Part shown: positions 1-5,875 of the stretch, piece by piece
Layout: each line of letters begins with the position of its first letter
How positions within the stretch are numbered: position 1 is the first letter of the stretch
Assembly: GCA_025054795.1 (NCBI GenBank)
Contig: JANWZU010000161.1
Location: forward strand, 1-8,629
DNA length: 8,629 bases
Origin: Candidatus Caldarchaeum sp.
GTDB taxonomy: Archaea > Thermoproteota > Nitrososphaeria_A > Caldarchaeales > Caldarchaeaceae
Direction: 5' to 3'
Translations under genes and position numbers: made by a program
The notes under the pieces: generated by a model
The model's database searches: none
The model's input: the letters and a program-made list of their open reading frames with translations, nothing else
Told to the model about the DNA's origin: nothing

Positions 1-157
1 CGGGCCTGTTGGGGTTGTACTCAACCTTCAGAGCAGTGTCAGAGGCTTCCTCGACGCTCAGCCCCAAGGCCGCTAGGTTCTCGCTCAACTCCTCGACAGT
101 CATCTCAGAGCCCAGAAGCTTGAGAAGCTTGTCTACACGTATGTTCACAACCGGCAT
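1..157 (-). CDS. pheT: Phenylalanine-tRNA ligase beta subunit, N-terminal fragment
   Basis: This is the 5' end of the gene for the PheRS beta subunit; the rest lies beyond the left edge. Read on the minus strand from the ATG at 157, it gives 52 residues beginning MPVVNIRVDKLLKLLG and ending KVEYNPNRP. The (K)VEYNPNRP(D) signature is typical of the start of archaeal and eukaryotic PheT. The beta subunit pairs with PheS in the (alpha-beta)2 enzyme that charges tRNA-Phe in the cytoplasm and carries the editing domain, which is not visible here. The pheS stop codon ends only 2 bp before this ATG, and a GGGGAG purine stretch lies about 9 nt upstream inside the end of pheS. The two genes are therefore almost certainly co-transcribed and probably translationally coupled. 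The identification rests on a short N-terminus plus the pheS neighbour, which together make it strong. Confidence 0.9.
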   Translation of the reverse strand, partial: MPVVNIRVDKLLKLLGSEMTVEELSENLAALGLSVEEASDTALKVEYNPNRP

Positions 158-159
158 CT

Positions 160-1719
160 CTACACTCTCCCCGCCGACTGAAGTGTCTGGAGAGGCGAAA
201 CTCCCCGAAGCCATCGAAGGTCGTTGAGGTGGAAGGCCCTGATGTCCTCGACGCCGTAAATCACCATGGCCAGCCTCTCAAGGCCAAGCCCCCACGCAAG
301 CACTGGGTCGTGAACCCCGAACGGGTAGGTTGTCTCGGGCCTGAAGATTCCCGAACCGCCCAGCTCAAGCCAACGGCCTCCAAGCCTGACCTCAACCTCC
401 ATCGAAGGCTCCGTGTAGGGGAAGTAGCTAGGCCTAAACCTAACCTCCTTCAGCCCAAGCCTGCTGTAGAAGTCCTTCAAAACACCCATGAGCATTCTGA
501 GGTTCGCACCCTTCTCCACCACAATGCCCTCTATCTGGTGGAACTCGGCTAGGTGCTTCCAGTCGACTTTTTCATTGCGGAATATTCGGTCGACGCAGAA
601 GACTTTGATGGGCGGTTTCTTGGCCGCCGCTAGGTGGCGTATCGTCGTCGCCGTTGTGTGTGTCCTGAGAAGAAGTTTCCTAGCCTCCTTCTCCGACCAT
701 CGGTATCCCCATCCCTTGGAGCCTGTGTCGCCTCCGTCTTCGTGAACGGCCTTAACCTCTTCGACGTACTCGGCTGGAAGCTCTCCGGCATCCGGCTCAA
801 GCAGGTAGAACGTGTCCTGCATTTCCCTCGCCGGATGGTCCTGCGGCTGGAATAATGCGTCGAAGTTCCAGAAAGCAAGCTCCACGACCGGGCCTTCTAT
901 CTCCTCAAACCCCATCTCGACGTAGGCCTGCTTGACCATGCGGATAACCTCGTTGAGCGGGTGCCGTTTGGCTGCGAAGACAGGCGGAGTGGGGGCGGCT
1001 ACGTCGTAGCGGCTTAGAACAACCTCACGCCATCCGCCGGTTCGCAGCAGCTCCGGAGTCAAACGCGTGACCTCCTGGACTGCTTCCGCTAGCTGGGAGA
1101 CGGCTTGACGACCAGCTTCCGTCAGAACAACGTGCTTTACGGCTTTCTCCACAAGCTTCACAACCCTCTGCCTCCGCAGAAGCTCGTCAACGACCTCTCC
1201 AGCCTCGCCCACCTCCAGCTCGCCGGCGGTCTTCAGCCTTTCAAGCAATCCCTCGGCCTCAGATTTCTCCGGCACGTCGGGCCTCAGCCTGACCTTCGTC
1301 GTCTGCCCATCCTTGACGAATTCAACCCATCCACGTCGGCGGGCCCACATCAGCCCTATGTCATGCTTGTCAAGCGCTTTCAGCTCGTCTACCTGAGCCT
1401 CACCCCCCGCCCTTCGTAGAAACTCCACAAGCCTCCTCTCTGGAAGGCCTTCGGCGACGTACTCCTCGCCCTCAACGTCAAGAGCAACGTATTTTTTGGA
1501 AGCGGGCTGCTCAACCTCCACGAGCTTCTTGTCTATCAGCCATCCGCAGGCCTTGGCGACCGCCGAAACCCTAGCATGACCGTCGAGATGCCAGCTTCCA
1601 CGGCTGCGTTTAACTTCCTCAGCTACAGCATCCGCCAGCTCCTCGTAGGAAGCCCTGCCCCCAAGCCTGTCGAGGGAAGCCAGAACAGCCTTCTCAAGCC
1701 AGTGGAGTGCCAGCCTCAT
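160..1719 (-). CDS. pheS: Phenylalanine-tRNA ligase alpha subunit, archaeal type
   Basis: Class II aminoacyl-tRNA synthetase catalytic subunit that attaches phenylalanine to tRNA-Phe with PheT. It has 519 residues, the usual archaeal length of about 500. Residues 1-220 look like tandem winged-helix segments (for example 15-85 and 95-145), as in archaeal and eukaryotic PheS, whereas bacterial PheS has a coiled coil. The catalytic core starts near 240. Visible signatures are the motif 1 area around EGPVVE (275-280), QPQDHPAR (291-298), LRTHTTATT (351-359), motif 2 FRNEKVDWKHLAEFHQIEG (380-398), FPYTEPSMEVEV (433-444) and motif 3 GLGLERLAM (477-485). All look intact. About 15 residues follow the usual LRWLRG ending. 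The ATG at 1719 is preferred because the upstream ATG at 1730 is out of frame. It lies 78 bp downstream of the DUF996-like gene and immediately before pheT. Confidence 0.97.
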   Translation of the reverse strand: MRLALHWLEKAVLASLDRLGGRASYEELADAVAEEVKRSRGSWHLDGHARVSAVAKACGWLIDKKLVEVEQPASKKYVALDVEGEEYVAEGLPERRLVEFLRRAGGEAQVDELKALDKHDIGLMWARRRGWVEFVKDGQTTKVRLRPDVPEKSEAEGLLERLKTAGELEVGEAGEVVDELLRRQRVVKLVEKAVKHVVLTEAGRQAVSQLAEAVQEVTRLTPELLRTGGWREVVLSRYDVAAPTPPVFAAKRHPLNEVIRMVKQAYVEMGFEEIEGPVVELAFWNFDALFQPQDHPAREMQDTFYLLEPDAGELPAEYVEEVKAVHEDGGDTGSKGWGYRWSEKEARKLLLRTHTTATTIRHLAAAKKPPIKVFCVDRIFRNEKVDWKHLAEFHQIEGIVVEKGANLRMLMGVLKDFYSRLGLKEVRFRPSYFPYTEPSMEVEVRLGGRWLELGGSGIFRPETTYPFGVHDPVLAWGLGLERLAMVIYGVEDIRAFHLNDLRWLRGVSPLQTLQSAGRV

Positions 1720-1748
1720 CCCTTTAACATTCTTTCAGATCAGTCGGT

Positions 1749-1754
1749 AAAAAA
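1749..1754 (-). terminator. Possible oligo-T terminator after the DUF996-like gene
   Basis: On the minus strand the 78-bp gap between the DUF996-like gene and pheS contains a run of six T (GCGTTTTTTACCG), about 44 nt past the DUF996-like stop. Archaeal RNA polymerase commonly terminates at oligo-T without a hairpin. There is no convincing stem upstream, and the run is short, so partial readthrough into pheS is likely. A weak TATA-like CCTATACTTC lies further upstream, around 1782-1791, and could provide a separate pheS promoter. Confidence 0.25.
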
Positions 1755-1797
1755 CGCAACTAGGGCCCGTGATGAGGGGTCCGAAGTATAGGTTTAG

Positions 1798-2436
1798 CTA
1801 AATGTCAGGGGGAGGCGGCGGCAGCTCACGGAGGGTGAAGAAGGCTATCGCTGAGAAGATCGGTCCCAGCAACCCCACAACAATCACCGGAAGGAGAAGC
1901 AGCAGAAGCACTGAGCCGAGAAATCCCGCCGAAGCCGAATCCCCCAAGCCGAAAAACAGCTCCGGAATCAACAGCGCCCCAAAAGTAACGGCTGCGACAA
2001 ACACTAAGGCCAGCACGATAGCTAAGATCCTCATCCAAGCCGCTCTTCTGAACCACTTCGATGCGAATATTCTTGAAGCTCTGAAGTGGGAGACCAGCTC
2101 GACTATGAAGGTTGCGAACCCGAGGACTCCGACCCCTAAGGTCAGGGCTCCTAATGCGGCAGCTGCCGGCAGGATTGAGAGGACTTCGTCCAAAGGCGCT
2201 CTTTCACCAAGACTGAAGAGTGTGAACATCATCGGAATAAGAACGGATGCGAAGGCAGCTACCACAGCGATGGCCGCAACGAAAGTCACGAGGTAAAGAA
2301 CCCCCGTGGCTCTGAAGAGCGATTGATTCGTTCTTCCGCCCATCTGGAACCATGCAATCCCCACGAGGATGGGTGCGACGAAGTTGAGGAAAGGGATTAT
2401 CGTGAGAATGTATCCCAAGCCTCCTAAAGTCTTCAT
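1798..2436 (-). CDS. DUF996-like integral membrane protein
   Basis: A 212-residue, very hydrophobic protein of unknown function. It begins MKTLGGLGYILTIIPF, which resembles the KTLGGIGAIL start of the DUF996 family of archaeal and bacterial membrane proteins. It ends with a hydrophobic segment, AFFTLREL, followed by a five-proline tail (PPPPPDI). About five membrane segments are visible: 8-30, 44-75 (possibly two), 88-115, 134-162 and 172-202. A basic loop (FRASRIFASKWFRRAAW, about 118-134) is presumably cytoplasmic. There is no signal peptide, zinc ribbon or catalytic motif. It is divergent to the DUF373 gene and lies 78 bp upstream of pheS on the same strand. Its own promoter has a TATA element 36 bp before the ATG. 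The family assignment comes from the overall pattern and first residues, so it is moderate. No function should be inferred from pheS. Confidence 0.65.
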   Translation of the reverse strand: MKTLGGLGYILTIIPFLNFVAPILVGIAWFQMGGRTNQSLFRATGVLYLVTFVAAIAVVAAFASVLIPMMFTLFSLGERAPLDEVLSILPAAAALGALTLGVGVLGFATFIVELVSHFRASRIFASKWFRRAAWMRILAIVLALVFVAAVTFGALLIPELFFGLGDSASAGFLGSVLLLLLLPVIVVGLLGPIFSAIAFFTLRELPPPPPDI

Positions 2437-2467
2437 GTTAGTTCGTTGAATTGCTTCCGCCTGTTTA

Positions 2468-2477
2468 GGATATAAGG
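2468..2477 (-). promoter_or_regulatory. TATA-box promoter of the DUF996-like gene
   Basis: Minus-strand reading gives AAAACCCTTATATCC, with the TTATAT core at 2475-2470 and its centre about 36 bp upstream of the ATG at 2436. A transcript starting about 26 bp downstream of the box would have a leader of roughly 10 nt. No clear Shine-Dalgarno sequence is present in that leader. Confidence 0.5.
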
Positions 2478-2500
2478 GTTTTCACTGTTCCACAGGTTAG

Positions 2501-2516
2501 AAATATAACGTTATAT
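2501..2516 (+). promoter_or_regulatory. TATA element of the DUF373-uppS unit within a 14-bp perfect palindrome
   Basis: The stretch AAATATAACGTTATAT contains a perfect inverted repeat, ATATAACGTTATAT (2503-2516). Its left arm (AAATATAA, centre about 2505) lies 41 bp before the DUF373 ATG, predicting a transcript start near 2531 and a leader of about 15 nt. The right arm (TTATAT, centre about 2514) would give a start near 2540. The symmetry could be a repressor site overlapping the box, two TATA boxes in opposite directions, or chance in an AT-rich promoter. Confidence 0.5.
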
Positions 2517-2545
2517 CGGCCAAGGCTTTGATTTGTTTCGGATAG

Positions 2546-3730
2546 ATGGCTGAAGAAACCGGGAGGCTTCTCGTGATAGCTGTGGACAGGGACGACGACC
2601 TCGGCCAGAAAACAGGGTTGAAGGGCCCTGTCTTCGGCAGAGAGGCCTGCTTGGAGGCAGCCGTTAAGCTGGCTTTAGCCGACCCCGAAGACCCCGACGC
2701 CAACGCCATCTTCTACGCCGTCAAGACCTACGACGAGCTGAAGAAACGTGAAGAGAACCTCGAGGTGGGCGTAGTGATTCTTACAGGCTCTCCGAAGGAG
2801 GGGCTTGAGGCCGACATACGGGTTTTCAACCAGCTGAGGGAGGTTTTGGAGAAGTTTCCAGCCCAGAGATGCGTTTTCGTCAGCGACGGCGAGACAGACG
2901 CCATAGTCGCACCCATAATCTCCTCGCAGCTTGGGATTGTTTCGGTTCAGAGGGTTGCCGTCCGTCAAAGCCAGACGGTTGAGCAGTCCTGGCTAATTCT
3001 GGGGAAGTATCTGCGGCTCGGGCTAACGGACCCAAGGTACGCCAAGTTCATCCTTGGAATACCCGGAGGATTCATAGCTCTGTCAGCCGTCCTCAGCACC
3101 TTCGGCCTAGCTCAGCCAACCATACTACTCCTCTTCCTCGGACTGCTGCTTTTCTTCTGGGGCTTCAGAGTGGACATCCATCTGTCGAGGTTCTTCACAG
3201 GCTTCTACAGAATCTCGCAGATGCCGGCCATGGGCCAGATAAGGGCCTTCGCCTACCTCAGCGCAGCAGCCTCGCTCCTCGTCGCCCTCTACCTCGGAGT
3301 CACAGCCTCCTACAACGCCTACACATCCCTCAACCTCACGCCGGATGAGCTTCAAGACCTCGGAGTAGTTCTGTCAGCCGCGTTGAAGCTTGGAGGAGCT
3401 TTCATAAGCAGCAGCATAGACCTCATAGCCGTCAGCGCCCTAGTCATCGTTCTGTCCAACATGATATACTACTACATCATAAGGTACTACGGGTTCTGGA
3501 GAACGATACACGCCGGAGTGCTCTCAATCTGGCTGTGGGCCCTGATCAAGAGGGCTGGAACACTTCTGCAGCAGCCGCAGTCAATCTCAGTCGCAGACAC
3601 ATCAACATTTCTCTTCATACTAACAGCCGTTCTGGGGGTCGTGACCCTAGGCATAACCTTCGCCATGACAAGAATACTGAGGTCCGTGTACGGAAAGCAG
3701 TTCAAGAAAGGCATCGGCAAGAGGACTTGA
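2546..3730 (+). CDS. DUF373 family membrane protein
   Basis: A 394-residue archaeal protein of unknown function matching the DUF373 family. The soluble N-terminal domain (about 1-160) begins with RLLVIAVDRDDDLGQKTG (7-24), GREACLEAAVKLALADPED (31-49) and DANAIFYAVKTYDELK (51-66), and continues to VSDGETDAIVAPIISSQ (112-128). These conserved stretches characterise the family. The acidic cluster D14/D16/D17/D18 and the SDGETD loop (113-118) could bind a metal or a charged ligand, but no reaction is known to me. The C-terminal half is membrane-embedded, with about six segments: 167-187, 189-207, 232-254, 285-312, 317-336 and 353-377. It ends in a basic tail (KQFKKGIGKR). The ATG at 2546 is chosen because it directly precedes the conserved domain and sits behind a TATA element. 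The gene ends 6 bp before uppS, so the two are probably one transcript. Confidence 0.88.
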   Translation: MAEETGRLLVIAVDRDDDLGQKTGLKGPVFGREACLEAAVKLALADPEDPDANAIFYAVKTYDELKKREENLEVGVVILTGSPKEGLEADIRVFNQLREVLEKFPAQRCVFVSDGETDAIVAPIISSQLGIVSVQRVAVRQSQTVEQSWLILGKYLRLGLTDPRYAKFILGIPGGFIALSAVLSTFGLAQPTILLLFLGLLLFFWGFRVDIHLSRFFTGFYRISQMPAMGQIRAFAYLSAAASLLVALYLGVTASYNAYTSLNLTPDELQDLGVVLSAALKLGGAFISSSIDLIAVSALVIVLSNMIYYYIIRYYGFWRTIHAGVLSIWLWALIKRAGTLLQQPQSISVADTSTFLFILTAVLGVVTLGITFAMTRILRSVYGKQFKKGIGKRT

Positions 3731-3736
3731 CAATCC

Positions 3737-4519
3737 ATGCTGAGGAGTTTGCTCACGTACTTGGGTGTTTACTGGATATACGAGAGATGGCTTTATCACA
3801 TGGTCTCCCAAAAGCCTCTGCCGAAACACGTAGCGTTAATCCTCGACGGAAACAGGAGGTGGGCGATGAAGCGTGGATGGCCCTCGTGGCTGGGGCATAG
3901 GTTCGGAGCCGACAAGGTTGAGGAAATCTTGAGCAAGATGCTGAAGCTCGGCATAAAGACAGTCACGCTGTATGTTCTTTCAACTGAAAACCTGCGGCGA
4001 AGGCCTGAAGAGGTTGCTGAACTGCTGCGTCTGATAAGGGAGAGGGCTGAGAGGCTGAGGAACAGCCCGGACATCCACAAGAATAAGGTGCGGGTGAAAG
4101 TGATTGGAAGGAAAGAGTTTCTGCCCGAGGATGTAGCATCAGCCCTGACAAAGCTCGAGGAAGCGACCAAGAACTACGACAAGCATTTCCTGAACCTAGC
4201 CGTGGCCTACGGCGGAAGGCTGGAGATACTCGACGCAGTAAGGACAATAGCCTCCGAAGTCAAGTCAGGCTTTCTAGACCTAGACCAGATAAACGAGCAG
4301 ACCTTCGAAAAACACCTCTACACAGGCGATGTACCCAACGCCGAGCCAGACCTAGTCATAAGGACCTCTGGCGAGGCGCGGATAAGCAACTTCCTCCTGT
4401 GGCAGTCGGCATACAGCGAGCTTGTTTTCCAAGATGTCTACTTCCCAGACTTCCGCATGATAGACCTTCTCCGAGCCGTGAGAACCTACCAGCACAGGGA
4501 GAGACGCTTCGGCCTCTAG
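3737..4519 (+). CDS. uppS: Cis-prenyl (undecaprenyl/dolichyl-type) diphosphate synthase
   Basis: A 260-residue cis-prenyltransferase. It adds isopentenyl units in cis to an allylic diphosphate to make the long polyprenyl carrier, which in archaea becomes the dolichol-type lipid for N-glycosylation. Conserved regions are intact: DGNRRWAM (37-44, catalytic Asp37), GHRFGADK (53-60), the TLYVLSTENLRRRPEEV block (77-93; Leu replaces the more usual Phe before STEN), VIGR..LP (122-130), AYGGRLEI (157-164) and the C-terminal DLVIRTSGEARISNF followed by LLWQSAYSEL (205-229), which holds the diphosphate-binding Arg and Ser residues. The N-terminal 20 residues are amphipathic, as in related enzymes that sit at the membrane. 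A GAGG at 3721 lies about 12 nt before the ATG. The stop codon shares the palindrome CTAG with the stop of the convergent M24-like gene. The exact chain length of the product cannot be read from sequence. Confidence 0.95.
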   Translation: MLRSLLTYLGVYWIYERWLYHMVSQKPLPKHVALILDGNRRWAMKRGWPSWLGHRFGADKVEEILSKMLKLGIKTVTLYVLSTENLRRRPEEVAELLRLIRERAERLRNSPDIHKNKVRVKVIGRKEFLPEDVASALTKLEEATKNYDKHFLNLAVAYGGRLEILDAVRTIASEVKSGFLDLDQINEQTFEKHLYTGDVPNAEPDLVIRTSGEARISNFLLWQSAYSELVFQDVYFPDFRMIDLLRAVRTYQHRERRFGL

Positions 4520-5718
4520 CCGAGCGCGAGCTCCAAGCTGGCTTCGGTGAGAGGTTGAGGACCGGCTGCTGAAACGTGGTAGACGTCGGATACCGACAGT
4601 CCGAACCTGCCGGGAATCAAGAGGTCGGGGCCGACGTTCACGACAGCCCCCTCCCGGACTATGTCGGCGCTTCCAGCGTGTATGAAAGGAGGCTCAGCCT
4701 CCTCAAGCCCAACGCCCTTACCGAAGTAGGTCAAGGTCGAGGGCTCGAACCCGAGGGTTAATGCGAACGACCTGCATTTGTCGTATATCGAGATGGCTGA
4801 AGACCATGGTGCTAGGTTTGACTTCACCTCGTCTTTTAGCTTGAGAAGCGAAGAGTAGAACTTTACTAGCTTCTCAGGAGGTTTTTCGCCGTAGAAGTAG
4901 GTCCTCGAAAGGCCCGCTACGTAGTGCTCGACAACAACCCCTATCTGCAGCTTGATCAGCTCGTCTCGCCTTACCTCTCTTTCGGCGGGGCTGTCTGAGT
5001 TGAGGAATGTATCGTCTCCGAAGGAGACTCTCGGGTTGTAAGCCAACTCCGCACCAGCCCTGTAAACGCTGTCGGCGACAGCCCTGCGTATGTCTGCCAC
5101 AGTCGTCCCGTAGGATATCACTTGACGGACAACCTCCATCGCCGTCGAAACAGTTTCACAAGCTTTCCTCAGCAGACTCACCTCCTCTTCGGACTTCACC
5201 TGCCTCAGCTCGTACATCAAGTCCTTAACCGAGACCATCGAGACAGAGGGCGCCGACCTGATTACCGCCTGATAAGCCTCGACCGTCATGGTGTCGTAGC
5301 CTAGGGACATACGCCTGTCCCCCAGATACTCGAGCGCCATCATCACGGGGTCTCTCCGTCCAAGCTTCTCCACAATCTCAACCCTGTCAGCCAGAGGAGT
5401 CGAGACGGGAAGTGATGAGAAAAGGATGAGGGTTCCGTCGGCTGAGGCGTAAAGAACTCCGCCCCGATAGCCTGTGAAGTAGTAGACGTTGGCTGGAGAG
5501 CAGAGAATCACAGCCTCCACTGAAGACGACCTCAGCCTTTCAGCGACTTTCTCGACTCTCTGCTCGAAGACCTCCGCCCTCAACGGGTTCATCCGTGATA
5601 CGTCGTTATTTATAGAGTAATCGAGGGGCAGGCTGCTCATCTGCCCTGAACGCTGGAAAACCTCCGTATCTTTAAAACTTCTTCCACCGTAAGCAGGCTT
5701 CTCGAGCGATAAGGTCAT
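4516..5718 (-). CDS. M24 (Xaa-Pro aminopeptidase-like) fold protein lacking the metal site; probable pseudoenzyme
   Basis: 400 residues with the two-domain layout of Xaa-Pro dipeptidases and creatinases. A creatinase-type N-terminal domain (about 45-165, with NVYYFTGY at 77-84) is followed by a pita-bread domain (about 175-395). Family hallmarks remain: LRQVKSEEEVSLLRKA (171-186), GLSRT (269-273), GVGLEEAEPPF (335-345) and IPGRFG (368-373). However, all five positions that should be metal ligands have changed. The D of DxG is Q258, the D of SDxTRT is G269, the GHG histidine is K334, the EPG glutamate is G363 and the IED glutamate is S377. The usual HExP histidine is A341. A two-metal aminopeptidase activity is therefore unlikely; creatinase, EBP1 and Spt16 are known non-peptidase members of the fold. 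The start is uncertain. ATG 5718 fits a TATA box 25 bp upstream, but Met43 (5592) precedes the conserved domain and the intervening sequence is AT-richer. Confidence 0.85.
   Translation of the reverse strand: MTLSLEKPAYGGRSFKDTEVFQRSGQMSSLPLDYSINNDVSRMNPLRAEVFEQRVEKVAERLRSSSVEAVILCSPANVYYFTGYRGGVLYASADGTLILFSSLPVSTPLADRVEIVEKLGRRDPVMMALEYLGDRRMSLGYDTMTVEAYQAVIRSAPSVSMVSVKDLMYELRQVKSEEEVSLLRKACETVSTAMEVVRQVISYGTTVADIRRAVADSVYRAGAELAYNPRVSFGDDTFLNSDSPAEREVRRDELIKLQIGVVVEHYVAGLSRTYFYGEKPPEKLVKFYSSLLKLKDEVKSNLAPWSSAISIYDKCRSFALTLGFEPSTLTYFGKGVGLEEAEPPFIHAGSADIVREGAVVNVGPDLLIPGRFGLSVSDVYHVSAAGPQPLTEASLELALG
5607..5615 (-). promoter_or_regulatory. TATA-like CTATAAATA inside the 5' part of the M24-like frame
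   Basis: Minus-strand CTATAAATA is one of the best TATA matches in the window, but it lies within the first 42 codons of the long M24-like reading frame. Its centre (5611) would place a transcript start near 5585, just inside Met43 (5592). It therefore does not cleanly support that ATG, though a TTG at 5583 would be a leaderless option. It adds doubt that the first 42 codons are really translated. Confidence 0.25.
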
Positions 5719-5739
5719 TTATGCGTTGACCAAAACTCC

Positions 5740-5746
5740 TTATATT
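5740..5746. promoter_or_regulatory. Symmetric bidirectional TATA element
   Basis: CCTTATATTCC (core TTATATT, centre 5743) reads as TTATATT on the plus strand and AATATAA on the minus strand. It is exactly 25 bp from the ATG of the small Cys-His-Cys protein at 5768 and 25 bp from the ATG of the M24-like gene at 5718. Because archaeal TATA centres lie about 26 bp from the transcript start, both mRNAs would begin at or next to the start codon and be leaderless. No Shine-Dalgarno sequence is seen on either side, which agrees. Confidence 0.5.
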
Positions 5747-5767
5747 CCAGCAGAAACCCTTCCATCC

Positions 5768-5875
5768 ATGTGCCACTGCACATCCGATGCGGAATACGAG
5801 ATGTGGCTTAAGAAGATCAGGGAGGCTTCCAAGAAGCCGGCTGAGCAGAAGCCTGTTTTGACGGTTACGGCGTAG
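5768..5875 (+). CDS. Small Cys-His-Cys protein of 35 residues
   Basis: An unrecognised small open frame starting MCHCTSDAEYEMWLKKIRE, continuing with a lysine- and proline-rich stretch and ending in VLTVTA. C2, H3 and C4 form a compact possible metal-binding cluster at the N-terminus. Residues 7-22 look like an amphipathic helix with acidic and basic patches (D7, E9, E11, K15, K16, R18, E19) around Y10, M12, W13 and L14. It has no membrane segment or signal peptide. Support for a real gene is that it fills an otherwise gene-free gap, starts 25 bp after a TATA element with no Shine-Dalgarno (leaderless style), and has a protein-like composition. It overlaps the end of the convergent RNase HI gene by 11 bp. 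Function is unknown; a metal-binding or protein-partner role is only a guess. A spurious short frame remains possible. Confidence 0.6.
   Translation: MCHCTSDAEYEMWLKKIREASKKPAEQKPVLTVTA

Noticed and set aside
229..552. A 107-codon open frame on the plus strand, and several others at 9-855 and 1105-1419.
   Set aside because: They lie antisense to pheS and pheT, whose motifs are unmistakable. Their composition is proline/arginine-rich shadow sequence with no recognisable domain.
1769..1775. GTGATGA on the plus strand, a perfect match to the C box of archaeal C/D-box guide RNAs, in the gap upstream of pheS.
   Set aside because: No D box (CTGA) follows within the usual 40-60 nt; the next CTGA is about 80 nt away inside the antisense of a coding gene. 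The motif is likely chance.
1802..2296. A 164-codon plus-strand frame rich in Ala, Thr, Ser, Lys and Pro.
   Set aside because: It is the exact antisense of the hydrophobic DUF996-like gene, and low-complexity composition of this kind is expected from the reverse of a membrane-protein gene.
3535..3900. A 121-codon plus-strand frame spanning the DUF373/uppS junction.
   Set aside because: It runs out of frame across two well-supported genes and shows no domain-like features.
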